DNA of 64,000 bases from positions 1,798,001 through 1,862,000 of the forward strand of contig NZ_CP025815.1 in the NCBI RefSeq assembly GCF_003352045.1, read 5' to 3'. A program made the position numbers and the translations under genes. Below the pieces are notes generated by a model that searched no databases, was not told where the DNA came from, and saw only the letters and a list, made by a program, of their open reading frames with translations. Shown here one piece after another: positions 6,653-15,443 of this stretch; within the stretch, counting starts at the first letter, position 1; each line of letters begins with the position of its first letter. The stretch is from Sulfitobacter sp. JL08 (GTDB lineage: Bacteria > Pseudomonadota > Alphaproteobacteria > Rhodobacterales > Rhodobacteraceae).

Positions 6653-8152
6653 TTATTCCATCACTGGAATGCTGAATTCGCCACCTTCCTTGATCCCGGA
6701 CGGCCAGCGCGCCGTCACAGTCTTGGTGCGGGTGTAGAATTTGAACGCATCGGGGCCGTGCTGGTTCAGATCGCCGAACACCGATTTTTTCCAGCCGCCA
6801 AACGTGTGATAGGCCAGCGGCACCGGGATCGGCACGTTGATGCCAACCATGCCCACATTTATCCGGTTGGCAAAATCGCGCGCCGCATCGCCATCGCGGG
6901 TAAAGATCGCGGTGCCGTTGCCGTATTCGTGATCCATCGCCAGGCCAATCGCCTCTTCATAGGATTGCGCGCGCACGCAGGTCAGCACCGGACCAAAGAT
7001 TTCGTGCTTGTAGATGTCCATGTCCTTGGTCGCCCGGTCAAACAGGTGAGGCCCGACAAAGAACCCGTCTTCATAGCCCTGCAGGCTGAAATTGCGCCCA
7101 TCCACAACCAGTTCGGCACCCTGATCGATGCCGGTCTGCACCAGACGTTCGATATTAGCCTTGGCGGCAGCGGTCACGACGGGGCCATAATCCACATCCT
7201 TGCCTGATGTATATGGCCCGACCTTAAGCGCCTCAACACGGGGCACCAGCTTTTCGATCAAACGGTCGGCGGTTTCGTCACCCACCGGCACAGCTACCGA
7301 AATCGCCATACAGCGTTCGCCCGCCGCACCGTATCCGGCACCGATCAGCGCGTCTGCCGCCTGATCCATATCGGCATCCGGCATGATGATCATGTGGTTC
7401 TTGGCGCCGCCGAAACACTGCACACGTTTGTCGTTGGCACAGCCTGTGCCATAGATGTATTCGGCAATCGGGGTCGATCCGACAAATCCGACAGACTGGA
7501 TCACATCGTGATGCAGGATCGCATCAACCGCTTCCTTGTCGCCGTTCACGACCTGAAGAATGCCTTTGGGCAATCCGGCCTCTTCCATCAGTTCCGCCAG
7601 CATCAGCGGTACCGAAGGGTCACGTTCGGACGGCTTGAGGATAAAGGCGTTGCCGCAGGCAATCGCCGGCGCAAACATCCACATCGGGATCATCGCCGGA
7701 AAGTTGAACGGCGTAATGCCCGCCGTCACACCCAACGCCTGACGCATGGAATACATGTCGATGCCGGGGCCGGCGCTGTCAGTGTAATCGCCTTTCAGCA
7801 ATTCCGGCGCTCCGATGCAGTATTCCACGACCTCAAGGCCGCGCTGCACGTCACCGGCAGCGTCGGGCAGGGTCTTGCCGTGCTCCCGGCTCAGCGCTTC
7901 GGCCAGTTTGTCCATGTCGCGGTTCAGCAGGCCGACAAAGGCCATCAGGACGCGGGCGCGGCGCTGCGGGTTGGTTGCCGCCCATGCCGGTTGGGCCGCC
8001 AGCGCGTGCTGAACGGCACTGTCCAGTTCCGCAGCCGAGGCCAGCGGGCATTTCGCCTGCACCTCACCGGTCGCGGGGTTGTAAATGTCTGAAAAACGGC
8101 CGGACGTGCCTTTGATGTGCGCACCGTTGATGTAATGGGTCAACTCTTGCAT
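6653..8152 (-). CDS. mmsA: CoA-acylating methylmalonate-semialdehyde dehydrogenase
   Basis: A 499-residue aldehyde dehydrogenase that converts (methyl)malonate semialdehyde, NAD+ and CoA to propionyl-CoA or acetyl-CoA in valine and myo-inositol breakdown. Features include the NAD-binding stretch TPFNFPAMIPMWMF (about 147-160) and FILKPSERDPSVP. The catalytic Cys281 is in GYGAAGERCMAIS, and the MmsA-specific KSVFGDLNQHGPDA lies near the C-terminus. Length is normal for the family. AGGAGGATCC lies just before the ATG. It is transcribed away from a LysR gene with paired operator-like repeats between them, suggesting that this regulator controls it. No other valine-degradation genes are adjacent. 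Confidence 0.95.
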   Translation of the reverse strand: MQELTHYINGAHIKGTSGRFSDIYNPATGEVQAKCPLASAAELDSAVQHALAAQPAWAATNPQRRARVLMAFVGLLNRDMDKLAEALSREHGKTLPDAAGDVQRGLEVVEYCIGAPELLKGDYTDSAGPGIDMYSMRQALGVTAGITPFNFPAMIPMWMFAPAIACGNAFILKPSERDPSVPLMLAELMEEAGLPKGILQVVNGDKEAVDAILHHDVIQSVGFVGSTPIAEYIYGTGCANDKRVQCFGGAKNHMIIMPDADMDQAADALIGAGYGAAGERCMAISVAVPVGDETADRLIEKLVPRVEALKVGPYTSGKDVDYGPVVTAAAKANIERLVQTGIDQGAELVVDGRNFSLQGYEDGFFVGPHLFDRATKDMDIYKHEIFGPVLTCVRAQSYEEAIGLAMDHEYGNGTAIFTRDGDAARDFANRINVGMVGINVPIPVPLAYHTFGGWKKSVFGDLNQHGPDAFKFYTRTKTVTARWPSGIKEGGEFSIPVME

Positions 8153-8186
8153 TGGATCCTCCTGATCAAGTCGGGCGCAGTATAGC

Positions 8187-8244
8187 CTTGCAAAAATCCC
8201 CCGAACAGAGGCAAGATTTCAAAGTTGGTCTTGCAAAAATGCAA
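8187..8244. promoter_or_regulatory. Paired operator-like repeats between mmsA and its LysR regulator
   Basis: CTTGCAAAAAT occurs twice in direct orientation (8187-8197 and 8230-8240), 43 bases apart. The second copy extends to the palindrome TTGCA-aaaa-TGCAA (8231-8244). Paired half-sites of this kind in a divergent LysR promoter fit the recognition and activation sites of LysR-type regulators. Confidence 0.5.
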
Positions 8245-8255
8245 ATGGGGGCGGA

Positions 8256-9152
8256 ATGCAGCAGCACTGGGATGATGTGCGGGTTTTTCTGGCCGTGGCG
8301 CGCGCCGCCAGCCTGTCGGGTGCGGGCAAACATTTGCGCATTGATCCGGCCACCGTGGGGCGGCGCATTGCACGGCTGGAACTGGAAATTGCGACAGCCC
8401 TGTTTGTGAAATCGCCGCAGGGATATGTGCTGACCAATGCCGGCCAGCGCCTGATGGAGCGTGCAGAAACCGTCGAAGCCGCAATGCAGGCCGCATCGGA
8501 TGTTCTGAACACCACCAGCGAAGAACTAAGCGGACAAATCCGTCTGGGCGCCCCGGACGGCTGTGCAAACTATCTGCTGCCGCAGGTCTGCGCCGCAATC
8601 TGTGCCGACCATCCCGATCTGGACATCCAGATCGTTGCCCTGCCGCGCGTGTTCAACCTGTCCAAGCGCGAGGCAGACATGGCCATCGGTGTCAGCGCCC
8701 CCACCGCCAACCGGTTGCATGTGCAAAAACTGACCGATTACAAACTGCACCTGATGGCGGCGCGGCCATATCTGCGGGCGCATCCTCCGATCCAGACCGT
8801 GCGCGACCTGCAGGATCACCGCGTGATCGGGTATATCCCCGATATGATTTTCGATACCGAACTGGATTACCTGAACGATCTGGGGATCAAACGGGTGGCA
8901 CTGGCGTCAAATTCGGTTTCGGTACAGTTCAACATGGTGCGGCAGGGCGGTGGCATCGGCGTGGTGCATGATTTTGCAATGCCCAGCGCCCGTGGCTTGC
9001 GCAAGGTTCTGGCCGACCAGATCAGCCTGACGCGCAGTTTTTACCTGATCCGCCACAAAACTGACCTTCAAAGCGCCCGCATGAAGCGTTTTGCCAGCCT
9101 TTTGGCGCAAGGCGTTGCCGAAGAAGTGTCGCGGCTGGAGGGTCTGACTTGA
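8256..9152 (+). CDS. LysR-family transcriptional regulator (probable mmsA regulator)
   Basis: A 298-residue LysR-type regulator. The N-terminal winged helix-turn-helix spans roughly residues 4-62 (VRVFLAVARAASLSGAGKHL, DPATVGRRIARLE). A linker helix and a periplasmic-binding-like effector domain follow (LRAHPPIQTVRDLQDHRVIGY). The helix-turn-helix is of the type that reads DPATVGRRI rather than SQPAVSRQI. It starts 103 bases from the divergently transcribed mmsA, so it is likely autoregulated and controls mmsA. The effector is unknown but may be a valine or propionate catabolite. Confidence 0.9.
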   Translation: MQQHWDDVRVFLAVARAASLSGAGKHLRIDPATVGRRIARLELEIATALFVKSPQGYVLTNAGQRLMERAETVEAAMQAASDVLNTTSEELSGQIRLGAPDGCANYLLPQVCAAICADHPDLDIQIVALPRVFNLSKREADMAIGVSAPTANRLHVQKLTDYKLHLMAARPYLRAHPPIQTVRDLQDHRVIGYIPDMIFDTELDYLNDLGIKRVALASNSVSVQFNMVRQGGGIGVVHDFAMPSARGLRKVLADQISLTRSFYLIRHKTDLQSARMKRFASLLAQGVAEEVSRLEGLT

Positions 9153-9211
9153 CTTGAACAACTATTGCGGCAACGCTGTTGATATTGAAAGATTGTTGCG
9201 GGAGATGTCCT

Positions 9212-9646
9212 ATGCTGGTCCATCAGATTTTGAAATCCAAGGCAGATGATTCTGTCATGACCGTGCCGCCGGGCACTTTGGTGTCGGATGTTGTAAAAAC
9301 ACTGGCAGAAAAGGGCATTGGAACGGTTCTGGTCTCCAAAGACGGAAAATCGCCGGATGGTATTCTGTCGGAACGCGATATCGTACGTCAGATGGCGTCA
9401 AAGGGCGGCGCCGTGTTGCAGGCCAAGGTCGAAGACTACATGACCGCAAAGCTGGTGACATGCGCGCGCAACGACAGCGCGGAATCGGTTTTGACGCAGA
9501 TGACGCAGGGCCGTTTCCGGCACATGCCGGTTCTGGAAAACGGCGAACTGGTCGGTCTCATTTCACTGGGCGATGTGGTCAAGGCGCGCCTGGCCGAACT
9601 GGCGATGGAAAAAGATGCGCTTGAAGGGATGATTATGGGGCATTAG
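9212..9646 (+). CDS. CBS-domain protein
   Basis: A 144-residue protein made of a tandem CBS pair (Bateman module), with the first repeat about residues 8-65 (TVPPGTLVSDVVKTLAEKGI, GILSERDIVRQM) and the second about 75-130 (MTAKLVTCARNDSAESVL, RHMPVLENGELVGLISLGDV). Such stand-alone CBS proteins bind adenine nucleotides, and the usual role is sensing. I start at the ATG preceded by GGGAG rather than a longer frame without a ribosome binding site. Followed after 85 bases by coaD. Confidence 0.9.
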   Translation: MLVHQILKSKADDSVMTVPPGTLVSDVVKTLAEKGIGTVLVSKDGKSPDGILSERDIVRQMASKGGAVLQAKVEDYMTAKLVTCARNDSAESVLTQMTQGRFRHMPVLENGELVGLISLGDVVKARLAELAMEKDALEGMIMGH

Positions 9647-9731
9647 CCCCTTGCATTTCAGGCGCGTGTCCTGTTGCTCTTTGTCCTGGAAAACACAACC
9701 TTTTCAATGACCCGACCCAAGGAGAGCCTTG

Positions 9732-10223
9732 ATGCGCATTGGCCTGTATCCCGGCACATTCGACCCGATCACTCTGGGACATATCGATATCATCCGCCGC
9801 GCCTCGGCGCTGGTGGACAGGTTGGTAATCGGCGTTGCGATCAACCGCGACAAAGGCCCGTTGTTTCCACTGGAAGAACGGGTCGCCATGATCGAGGCGG
9901 AGTGTGCCAAGCTTTCCAAACAGACCGGCACCGAAATCGTTGCGCATCCGTTTGAAAACCTGCTGATCGATTGTGCCCGCGATGTGGGGGCGCAGATCAT
10001 CATCCGGGGTTTGCGCGCTGTTGCCGATTTCGAATATGAATACCAGATGGTCGGTATGAACCGCGTACTGGATGATAGTGTCGAAACCGTGTTTCTGATG
10101 GCCGAGGCGCGGCATCAGGCGATTGCGTCAAAGCTGGTAAAGGAAATCGCCCGTCTTGGCGGGGATGTCAGCAAATTTGTGCCGCCCGCCGTCAATACGG
10201 CCCTGAAGGTCAGGTTGCGCTAG
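9732..10223 (+). CDS. coaD: Phosphopantetheine adenylyltransferase
   Basis: A 163-residue cytoplasmic enzyme that makes dephospho-CoA from 4'-phosphopantetheine and ATP, the fourth step of CoA synthesis. The nucleotidyltransferase signature YPGTFDPITLGHIDII (residues 6-21, T/HxGH type) is present, as are RGLRAVADFEYEYQM and LVKEIARLGGDVSKFVP. AAGGAGAG precedes the ATG. Its stop codon overlaps the stop of a tiny convergent membrane-protein gene. Confidence 0.96.
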   Translation: MRIGLYPGTFDPITLGHIDIIRRASALVDRLVIGVAINRDKGPLFPLEERVAMIEAECAKLSKQTGTEIVAHPFENLLIDCARDVGAQIIIRGLRAVADFEYEYQMVGMNRVLDDSVETVFLMAEARHQAIASKLVKEIARLGGDVSKFVPPAVNTALKVRLR

Positions 10224-10363
10224 CGCCAGAAGGCGATCCATTCCACCAGTTCGGCGAATTTCTTGCCCAGAAAGATCAGATGCTCTGATCCATACAGAAA
10301 AACGTCCAGTAAAATCGCGCCGACGATAATCAGGCCAAGCACAATTGCAATTCGGTTGGTCAT
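10220..10363 (-). CDS. Small single-pass membrane protein (47 residues)
   Basis: A short gene: MTNRIAIVLGLIIVGAILLD, then VFLYGSEHLIFLGKKFAELV, then EWIAFWR. The N-terminal 20 residues form a membrane helix and the rest is an amphipathic, aromatic-rich tail. It is convergent with coaD, and the two stop codons overlap by three bases. Small proteins of this pattern recur in Rhodobacterales genomes, but I know of no function. The gap gene, also on the minus strand, ends 75 bases upstream, so the two may be co-transcribed. Confidence 0.7.
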   Translation of the reverse strand: MTNRIAIVLGLIIVGAILLDVFLYGSEHLIFLGKKFAELVEWIAFWR

Positions 10364-10437
10364 GGGCGCGTTATTCCTGCCATTACGTCAAAGCAGGGTA
10401 TGGCAGTCTGGTTAAAACTCTGCAAGCGCGCGCTGGA

Positions 10438-11442
10438 TCACCCGTTCAGACGGCCCATCGCAACGGCAACATCCGCCATTCGCACGGAAAAGCCCCATTC
10501 GTTATCATACCACGCCAGCACACGCACCATGCGCCCGCCGGTCACTTTGGTCTGGTCGGGGGCGAAAATGCAGCTGTAATCGGTGTGGTTGAAATCGATC
10601 GACACCTTTGGTTCCGCATCATAGGCCAGTACCGCGCCCATCGGGCCTGCGGCGGCTTCGGCCATCACGGCGTTTACATCGGCCACGGTGACGTCTTTCT
10701 TCGCCTCGAACGTCAGATCAACGGCGCTGACATTCGGGGTAGGCACACGCATTGCCGTACCATCCAGTTTCCCTTTCAGGTTCGGCAGCACCTCGCCCAG
10801 CGCTTTGGCGGCGCCGGTCGACGTCGGGATGATCGCCATCGCAGCGGCACGCGCGCGGTAAAGATCGCTGTGGCGCCGGTCCAGCGTTGGCTGATCGCCG
10901 GTATAGGAATGGATGGTCGTCATGATGCCACGTTCGATGCCAATCGTCTCGTCCAGCACCTTGGCCAGCGGCGCCAGACAGTTGGTGGTGCACGATCCGT
11001 TCGAAATCATCTTGTCACCAGGGCGCAGCATGTCGTGGTTCACACCGAACACGATGGTTTTTTCAACGTTTTTGGCCGGGGCCGAAATCAGAACCGATTT
11101 CGCGCCGCGCGCCAGATGCGCACCTGCCTTGGTGCCGTCATTCATCGCGCCGGTACATTCCAAAACGACATCACAGCCGGACCAGTCCAGCGCGTTGGCG
11201 TCATAGGTCGAAAACATCTGCATCGGGCCGCGCCCCAGATCCATCGTGCCTTCGCCAATTGTCACCTCGCCCGGAAACCGCCCATGCACCGAGTCATAGC
11301 GGAGCAGATGCGCCGCCGTGTCCAGCGGGCCGGTTGCGTTGACTTTTGTCACGGTGATGTCATTGCGCCCGCTTTGCGCGATATGGGACAAGGTGCAGCG
11401 GCCGATCCGGCCAAATCCGTTGATACCTACCGTGATTGTCAT
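10438..11442 (-). CDS. gap: Type I glyceraldehyde-3-phosphate dehydrogenase
   Basis: A 334-residue enzyme that interconverts glyceraldehyde-3-phosphate and 1,3-bisphosphoglycerate. The Rossmann motif is GINGFGRIGR (7-16). Catalytic Cys151 is in SNGSCTTNC and His178 in TTIHSYTGDQ. The residue that normally dictates NAD+ preference (Asp in an xNDL motif) is Asn here (TKVNATGPLDT, Asn35), hinting at NADP+ acceptance as in GapB-type enzymes used in gluconeogenesis or the Calvin cycle. Two CceR-like operators lie about 90-135 bases upstream, suggesting control by the central-carbon LacI-type regulator. Confidence 0.95.
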   Translation of the reverse strand: MTITVGINGFGRIGRCTLSHIAQSGRNDITVTKVNATGPLDTAAHLLRYDSVHGRFPGEVTIGEGTMDLGRGPMQMFSTYDANALDWSGCDVVLECTGAMNDGTKAGAHLARGAKSVLISAPAKNVEKTIVFGVNHDMLRPGDKMISNGSCTTNCLAPLAKVLDETIGIERGIMTTIHSYTGDQPTLDRRHSDLYRARAAAMAIIPTSTGAAKALGEVLPNLKGKLDGTAMRVPTPNVSAVDLTFEAKKDVTVADVNAVMAEAAAGPMGAVLAYDAEPKVSIDFNHTDYSCIFAPDQTKVTGGRMVRVLAWYDNEWGFSVRMADVAVAMGRLNG

Positions 11443-11532
11443 CTGTGTCTCCTGAACTCATACAGCGCGATTGGGTGCGATATAGCCGTGACAACCCCGT
11501 TTCGAAAGGCAAAAAGGCACTATTTTTCCGCG

Positions 11533-11546
11533 TGTTAGCGCAAACT
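11533..11546. promoter_or_regulatory. CceR-like operator 1 upstream of gap
   Basis: TGTTAGCGCAAACT matches 12 of 14 positions of TGTTAGCGCTAACA, the palindrome recognised by the LacI-type regulator CceR of Rhodobacter. Its GTTAGCGC half is repeated inverted in operator 2, centred 30 bases away. Confidence 0.6.
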
Positions 11547-11562
11547 GGGGGTTTTGGGCGAT

Positions 11563-11576
11563 TGGTGGCGCTAACT
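11563..11576. promoter_or_regulatory. CceR-like operator 2 upstream of gap
   Basis: TGGTGGCGCTAACT, 11 of 14 positions of the same palindrome; its GCGCTAAC half is the exact complement of GTTAGCGC in operator 1. The pair lies between gap and the divergent DUF808 gene. Confidence 0.55.
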
Positions 11577-11649
11577 GTTGCGCAGGAATCGCGGTTGCCA
11601 TGGGGCAAGACTTTGCTAGCGTGTTGGGAAACGAAACAAAGGGTATGTG

Positions 11650-12621
11650 ATGAGCGGATTGTTGGCGCTGCTGGATGATGTAGCTGCAATTGCCAAAGTG
11701 GCGGCTGCTTCGGTGGATGACGTGATCGGGCAGGCGACCAAGGCGGGCGCCAAGGCAGCAGGGGCCGTGATCGACGATGCCGCGGTCACGCCGAAATATG
11801 TGCAGGGCTTCAAGGCTGAACGCGAACTGCCGATCATCTGGCGCATCACCAAGGGATCGCTCAAGAACAAGCTGGTGTTTCTGCTGCCTGCGGGGCTGGC
11901 GCTGTCGGCCTTTGCGCCGTGGGCTATTACACCGCTTCTGATGGTTGGCGGTGCTTACTTATGCTTTGAAGGGGCTGAAAAGGTAGCCCATTCCCTAGGC
12001 ATCGGCGGGCACGGGCATATGGATCATCCCAAGGCAGATGTCGAACCCGTGGACCCCGCCCATCTGGAGGAAGAAAAGGCCAAGGGTGCGATCAAGACCG
12101 ATTTCATCCTCTCGGCCGAGATCATGACCATCGCGCTGGCCGCCATCCCGGTCAGCAATTTCTGGATGGAGGCCGCGACACTTGCGGCCGTTGCCATCAT
12201 GATCACCGTGGCCGTGTACGGATCGGTCGCGCTGATCGTCAAAGCCGACGATGTCGGGCTGGCGATGGCCAATGGCGGACGTCTGGGGCTGACCCGCAAA
12301 CTTGGGCAGGGGATCGTCAAGGCGATGCCCGGTTTCTTACGCATCCTGACAGTGGTCGGCACAGCCGCGATGCTGTGGGTGGGCGGATCAATCATCATCC
12401 ACGGAATGGAAGTTCTGGGCTTCGGCTGGCTTGGCCACCACATCCACGACTGGGCCTATGTCGTTGGCCATGCCGTGCCCGAACGTTTTACCGCCGCTGT
12501 TGAATGGATGGCCAAGGCAACGATGGACGGTATTTTCGGGGTTGCGCTGGGGCTGGTTCTGATCCCGATCGGGGAAAACATCGTCACGCCCGCCTGGCGG
12601 GCCGTGTTCGCGCGCGGCTAG
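11650..12621 (+). CDS. DUF808-family inner-membrane protein (YedI-like)
   Basis: A 323-residue protein of the DUF808 family. The conserved N-terminus is SGLLALLDDVAAIAKVAAAS, followed by VIDDAAVTPKYVQGF. Several hydrophobic segments follow: about residues 75-100, 155-200, 230-255 and the C-terminus (GVALGLVLIPIGENI). A His-rich cytosolic loop (GIGGHGHMDHPK) and an acidic stretch lie between the first two segments. The function of the family is unknown. Two adjacent start codons (GTG and ATG) are possible; I use the ATG. Divergent from gap across the CceR-like sites. Confidence 0.88.
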   Translation: MSGLLALLDDVAAIAKVAAASVDDVIGQATKAGAKAAGAVIDDAAVTPKYVQGFKAERELPIIWRITKGSLKNKLVFLLPAGLALSAFAPWAITPLLMVGGAYLCFEGAEKVAHSLGIGGHGHMDHPKADVEPVDPAHLEEEKAKGAIKTDFILSAEIMTIALAAIPVSNFWMEAATLAAVAIMITVAVYGSVALIVKADDVGLAMANGGRLGLTRKLGQGIVKAMPGFLRILTVVGTAAMLWVGGSIIIHGMEVLGFGWLGHHIHDWAYVVGHAVPERFTAAVEWMAKATMDGIFGVALGLVLIPIGENIVTPAWRAVFARG

Positions 12622-12639
12622 GCACCGCGCGCGATCGCA

Positions 12640-14673
12640 TCATTTCTTCAGCAGTGATTTTACCTTGGCCGCGGTCGCTTCAGCGGTGATGCCGAATTGT
12701 TCATAAAGAACATCCGCAGGGGCCGATGCGCCGAAACCGTGCATCCCGATAAAACCGGATTTTTCCCGCTTGCCGCGCTCGCCGAACAACCACCGGTCCC
12801 AGCCGAACCGGATACCGGCCTCGATCGCGACGCGCACAGGGCCGCCGGGCAGAACGCGCTTGCGATAGCGCTCGTCCTGATCTTCGAACAGTTCCCAACA
12901 CGGCATGGACACAACGCGCGTCCCGATGCCTTCGGCCTGCAACAGATCGCGGGCGGCCAGTGCGATTTCGACCTCTGATCCAGTGGCCATCAGGATTGCC
13001 TCGCGCTTTCCTTCGGCATCGGCCAGAACATAGCCGCCCTGTGCGGTCATGTTCTTGGTCTTGTGCTCGGTGCGCACGGTGCGCAGGCCCTGACGAGTCA
13101 GCGACAGAACCGATGGCGTTTCCTTGCTGGTCAGGGCAATTTCCCATGCTTCGGCGGTTTCAATCGTATCGGCGGGGCGGAACACATAGGTGTTCGGTGT
13201 GGCACGTGAAATTGCCAGATGTTCCACCGGCTGGTGGGTCGGGCCGTCTTCGCCCAGCCCGATGCTGTCATGCGTCATCACGAACACGGTCGGGATGCGC
13301 ATCAGCGCGGCCAGACGTATGGCGGGGCGCGCGTAATCGGTGAAACACATGAACGTGCCACCATAGGGGCGCATACCGCCATGCAGCACCATGCCGTTCA
13401 TTGCGGCGGCCATGCCGTGTTCGCGGATGCCGTAATGAATGTAGCGCCCTTTGCGGTTTTCCGGCAGGAACACGCCCAGATCGGCGGTTTTCGTGTTGTT
13501 CGATCCGGTCAGATCGGCGCTGCCGCCGACGGTTTCGTGCATGATCGGATTGATCACTTCCAACACTTTTTCCGATGAAGCGCGCGTTGCCAGTTTCGGC
13601 GCACTTTCGGTCATCTGTTTTTTGAACGCCTTGATTGTCGCGCTTAGCTTTTTCGGGGCATCCAAAGCATAGGCGCGGTTGAACTCGCGCTGCTTGTTGC
13701 CGGGCAGGGTGGCAAAGCGTGCCTCCCATTCCGCGCGTGTTGTTGCGCCGCGCGCGCCAATCGCTTCCCATGCCGATTTGACATCGGCGGGAATTTCAAA
13801 CGGGCCCGTCTTCCAGCCATAGGCCGCCTTGGCCGCAGCCAGCTGGTCTTCATCGGTCAGGGCGCCGTGGCCTTTGGATGTGTCCTGCGCCGCGTGACCC
13901 AGAGCGATATGCGTCTTGCATGCCACCATCGTGGGTTTGTTGCCCTTTTTTGCCTGCGTCAGGGCCGCGTCAATCGCCACCGGATCGTGCCCGTCAATTT
14001 CCAGAACATTCCAGCCGGATGCCTTGAACCGCGCGACCTGATCGGTGCGGTCGGCAATATCGACGGTTCCGTCGATGGTGATGTTGTTATTGTCCCACAG
14101 CACGATCAGCTTGCTCAGCTCGTGCCGTCCGGCCAGCCCGATCGCTTCCTGGCTGACGCCTTCCATCAGACATCCGTCACCGGCGATGACATAGGTGAAA
14201 TGATCGACCGCCTTGCGCCCGTAATGCGCGCGCTGCATTTCTTCGGCCATGGCAAAGCCGACCGCGTTTGATATGCCCTGTCCCAGCGGGCCGGTCGTGG
14301 TTTCGATCCCTGCCGCATGGCCATATTCTGGATGGCCCGCCGTGCGCGATCCCCACTGGCGGAAATTCTTGATTTCTTCCAGTGACATATCCTTGTAGCC
14401 CGTGAGATAGAGCAGCGAATAAAGCAACATGGAACCGTGACCGGCCGACAGGATGAACCGGTCGCGGTCCGGCCAGTTGGGGGCAGAAGCATCGAATTTC
14501 AGGTGCTTTTCAAACAACACCGTCGCCACGTCGGCCATTCCCATCGGCATACCGGAATGGCCCGAATTTGCGGCCTTGACCGCGTCAAGTGTCAGTGTCC
14601 GGATCGCCGTCGCTTTGGACCAGTGATCCGGATGGGCGGCAGAAAGGGCGGCAATGTCCACAGGTGCATTCAC
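12640..14673 (-). CDS. tkt: Transketolase
   Basis: A 677-residue thiamine-diphosphate enzyme that moves two-carbon units between sugar phosphates in the non-oxidative pentose phosphate pathway. The ThDP motif [13 protein letters not shown] (about 165-177) and the substrate-loop residues [20 protein letters not shown] are clear. The pyrimidine-domain signature is [17 protein letters not shown] and [17 protein letters not shown]. Length is typical. Only 18 bases separate its stop from that of the convergent DUF808 gene. Divergent from the coiled-coil/zapA pair. Confidence 0.97.
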   Translation of the reverse strand: MNAPVDIAALSAAHPDHWSKATAIRTLTLDAVKAANSGHSGMPMGMADVATVLFEKHLKFDASAPNWPDRDRFILSAGHGSMLLYSLLYLTGYKDMSLEEIKNFRQWGSRTAGHPEYGHAAGIETTTGPLGQGISNAVGFAMAEEMQRAHYGRKAVDHFTYVIAGDGCLMEGVSQEAIGLAGRHELSKLIVLWDNNNITIDGTVDIADRTDQVARFKASGWNVLEIDGHDPVAIDAALTQAKKGNKPTMVACKTHIALGHAAQDTSKGHGALTDEDQLAAAKAAYGWKTGPFEIPADVKSAWEAIGARGATTRAEWEARFATLPGNKQREFNRAYALDAPKKLSATIKAFKKQMTESAPKLATRASSEKVLEVINPIMHETVGGSADLTGSNNTKTADLGVFLPENRKGRYIHYGIREHGMAAAMNGMVLHGGMRPYGGTFMCFTDYARPAIRLAALMRIPTVFVMTHDSIGLGEDGPTHQPVEHLAISRATPNTYVFRPADTIETAEAWEIALTSKETPSVLSLTRQGLRTVRTEHKTKNMTAQGGYVLADAEGKREAILMATGSEVEIALAARDLLQAEGIGTRVVSMPCWELFEDQDERYRKRVLPGGPVRVAIEAGIRFGWDRWLFGERGKREKSGFIGMHGFGASAPADVLYEQFGITAEATAAKVKSLLKK

Positions 14674-14933
14674 GGGTCAGATGTCCTTTTGATTGGGCAG
14701 ATCGGTTGGCAGAAAAGGCCGCAAGGCCAAAGGTCTTGCCCGCTGAATAACAGCCGGTCCGCAAAGATCAAGCACCCGTGGTATCGGCACATGAAGGCCG
14801 TGCTTCAAGTGATTGAAAGCAAAGGGGCGCAATTTGGTTGGGCTTTGGGTAAACTTGGGTCATATCCTAGCATGGGGCGATTCGCACGGACCGGCCCCGG
14901 CGGCACAGCGCATGGCAGAACAAAGGATTGGGC

Positions 14934-15443
14934 ATGAGCGAGATTGAAGAGTTGCACCGAAGGATCACCGCCGCGATGGACCGGATCGGGCAGGGGCTGG
15001 ACGGATTGTCTGGCGCAACAGCAGGTGCAGACACGGATGCCGGTAGCGATGGCTCTGCCGCGCTTCAGCAGGCGCTGGACGAAGAAAAACTGGCAAACGC
15101 CCAGTTGAAAGAACGTGTTGCCGCCCTGCGCAAGCAACTGGACAACACCGAAACCAACGCCGCGCGGCATTTTCAGGAACAGGGCACACGCAGTGCCGCC
15201 CTGGATGCCGAACTGACACGGCTGCGCAAAGCCAACGAACAATTGCGCAATTCCAATGCCGCCCTGCGCGAAGCCAACGAGGCGGGCGTGGGCGAACCGC
15301 ATCTGATCAATAAGGCAATGCTGGCCGAATTGCAGGCGCTGCGCGCCGCGCGCGCGGCTGATGCCGCCGAAGCGCAGGCCATCATGGGCACGCTGGCCCC
15401 GCTGATCGAAGCCGCAGCCCAGGACCAAGAGGAGAGCGTCTGA
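14934..15443 (+). CDS. Coiled-coil protein upstream of zapA
   Basis: A 169-residue acidic, alanine-rich protein that is mostly a long coiled coil (about residues 45-120, heptads such as LKERVAALRKQLDNTE and ALDAELTRLRKANEQLRNSN). There is no signal peptide or recognisable catalytic domain. The gene overlaps the zapA start by one base (TGATG), so the two are translationally coupled. By context it may take part in Z-ring organisation, but that is inference; roseobacters carry a gene like this at the same place. Confidence 0.8.
   Translation: MSEIEELHRRITAAMDRIGQGLDGLSGATAGADTDAGSDGSAALQQALDEEKLANAQLKERVAALRKQLDNTETNAARHFQEQGTRSAALDAELTRLRKANEQLRNSNAALREANEAGVGEPHLINKAMLAELQALRAARAADAAEAQAIMGTLAPLIEAAAQDQEESV

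Noticed and set aside
10345-11538. 397-residue open frame antisense to gap
   Set aside because: It is a reading-frame shadow of the gap codons on the other strand; composition is His/Arg/Gln-rich and no family or ribosome binding site is seen.
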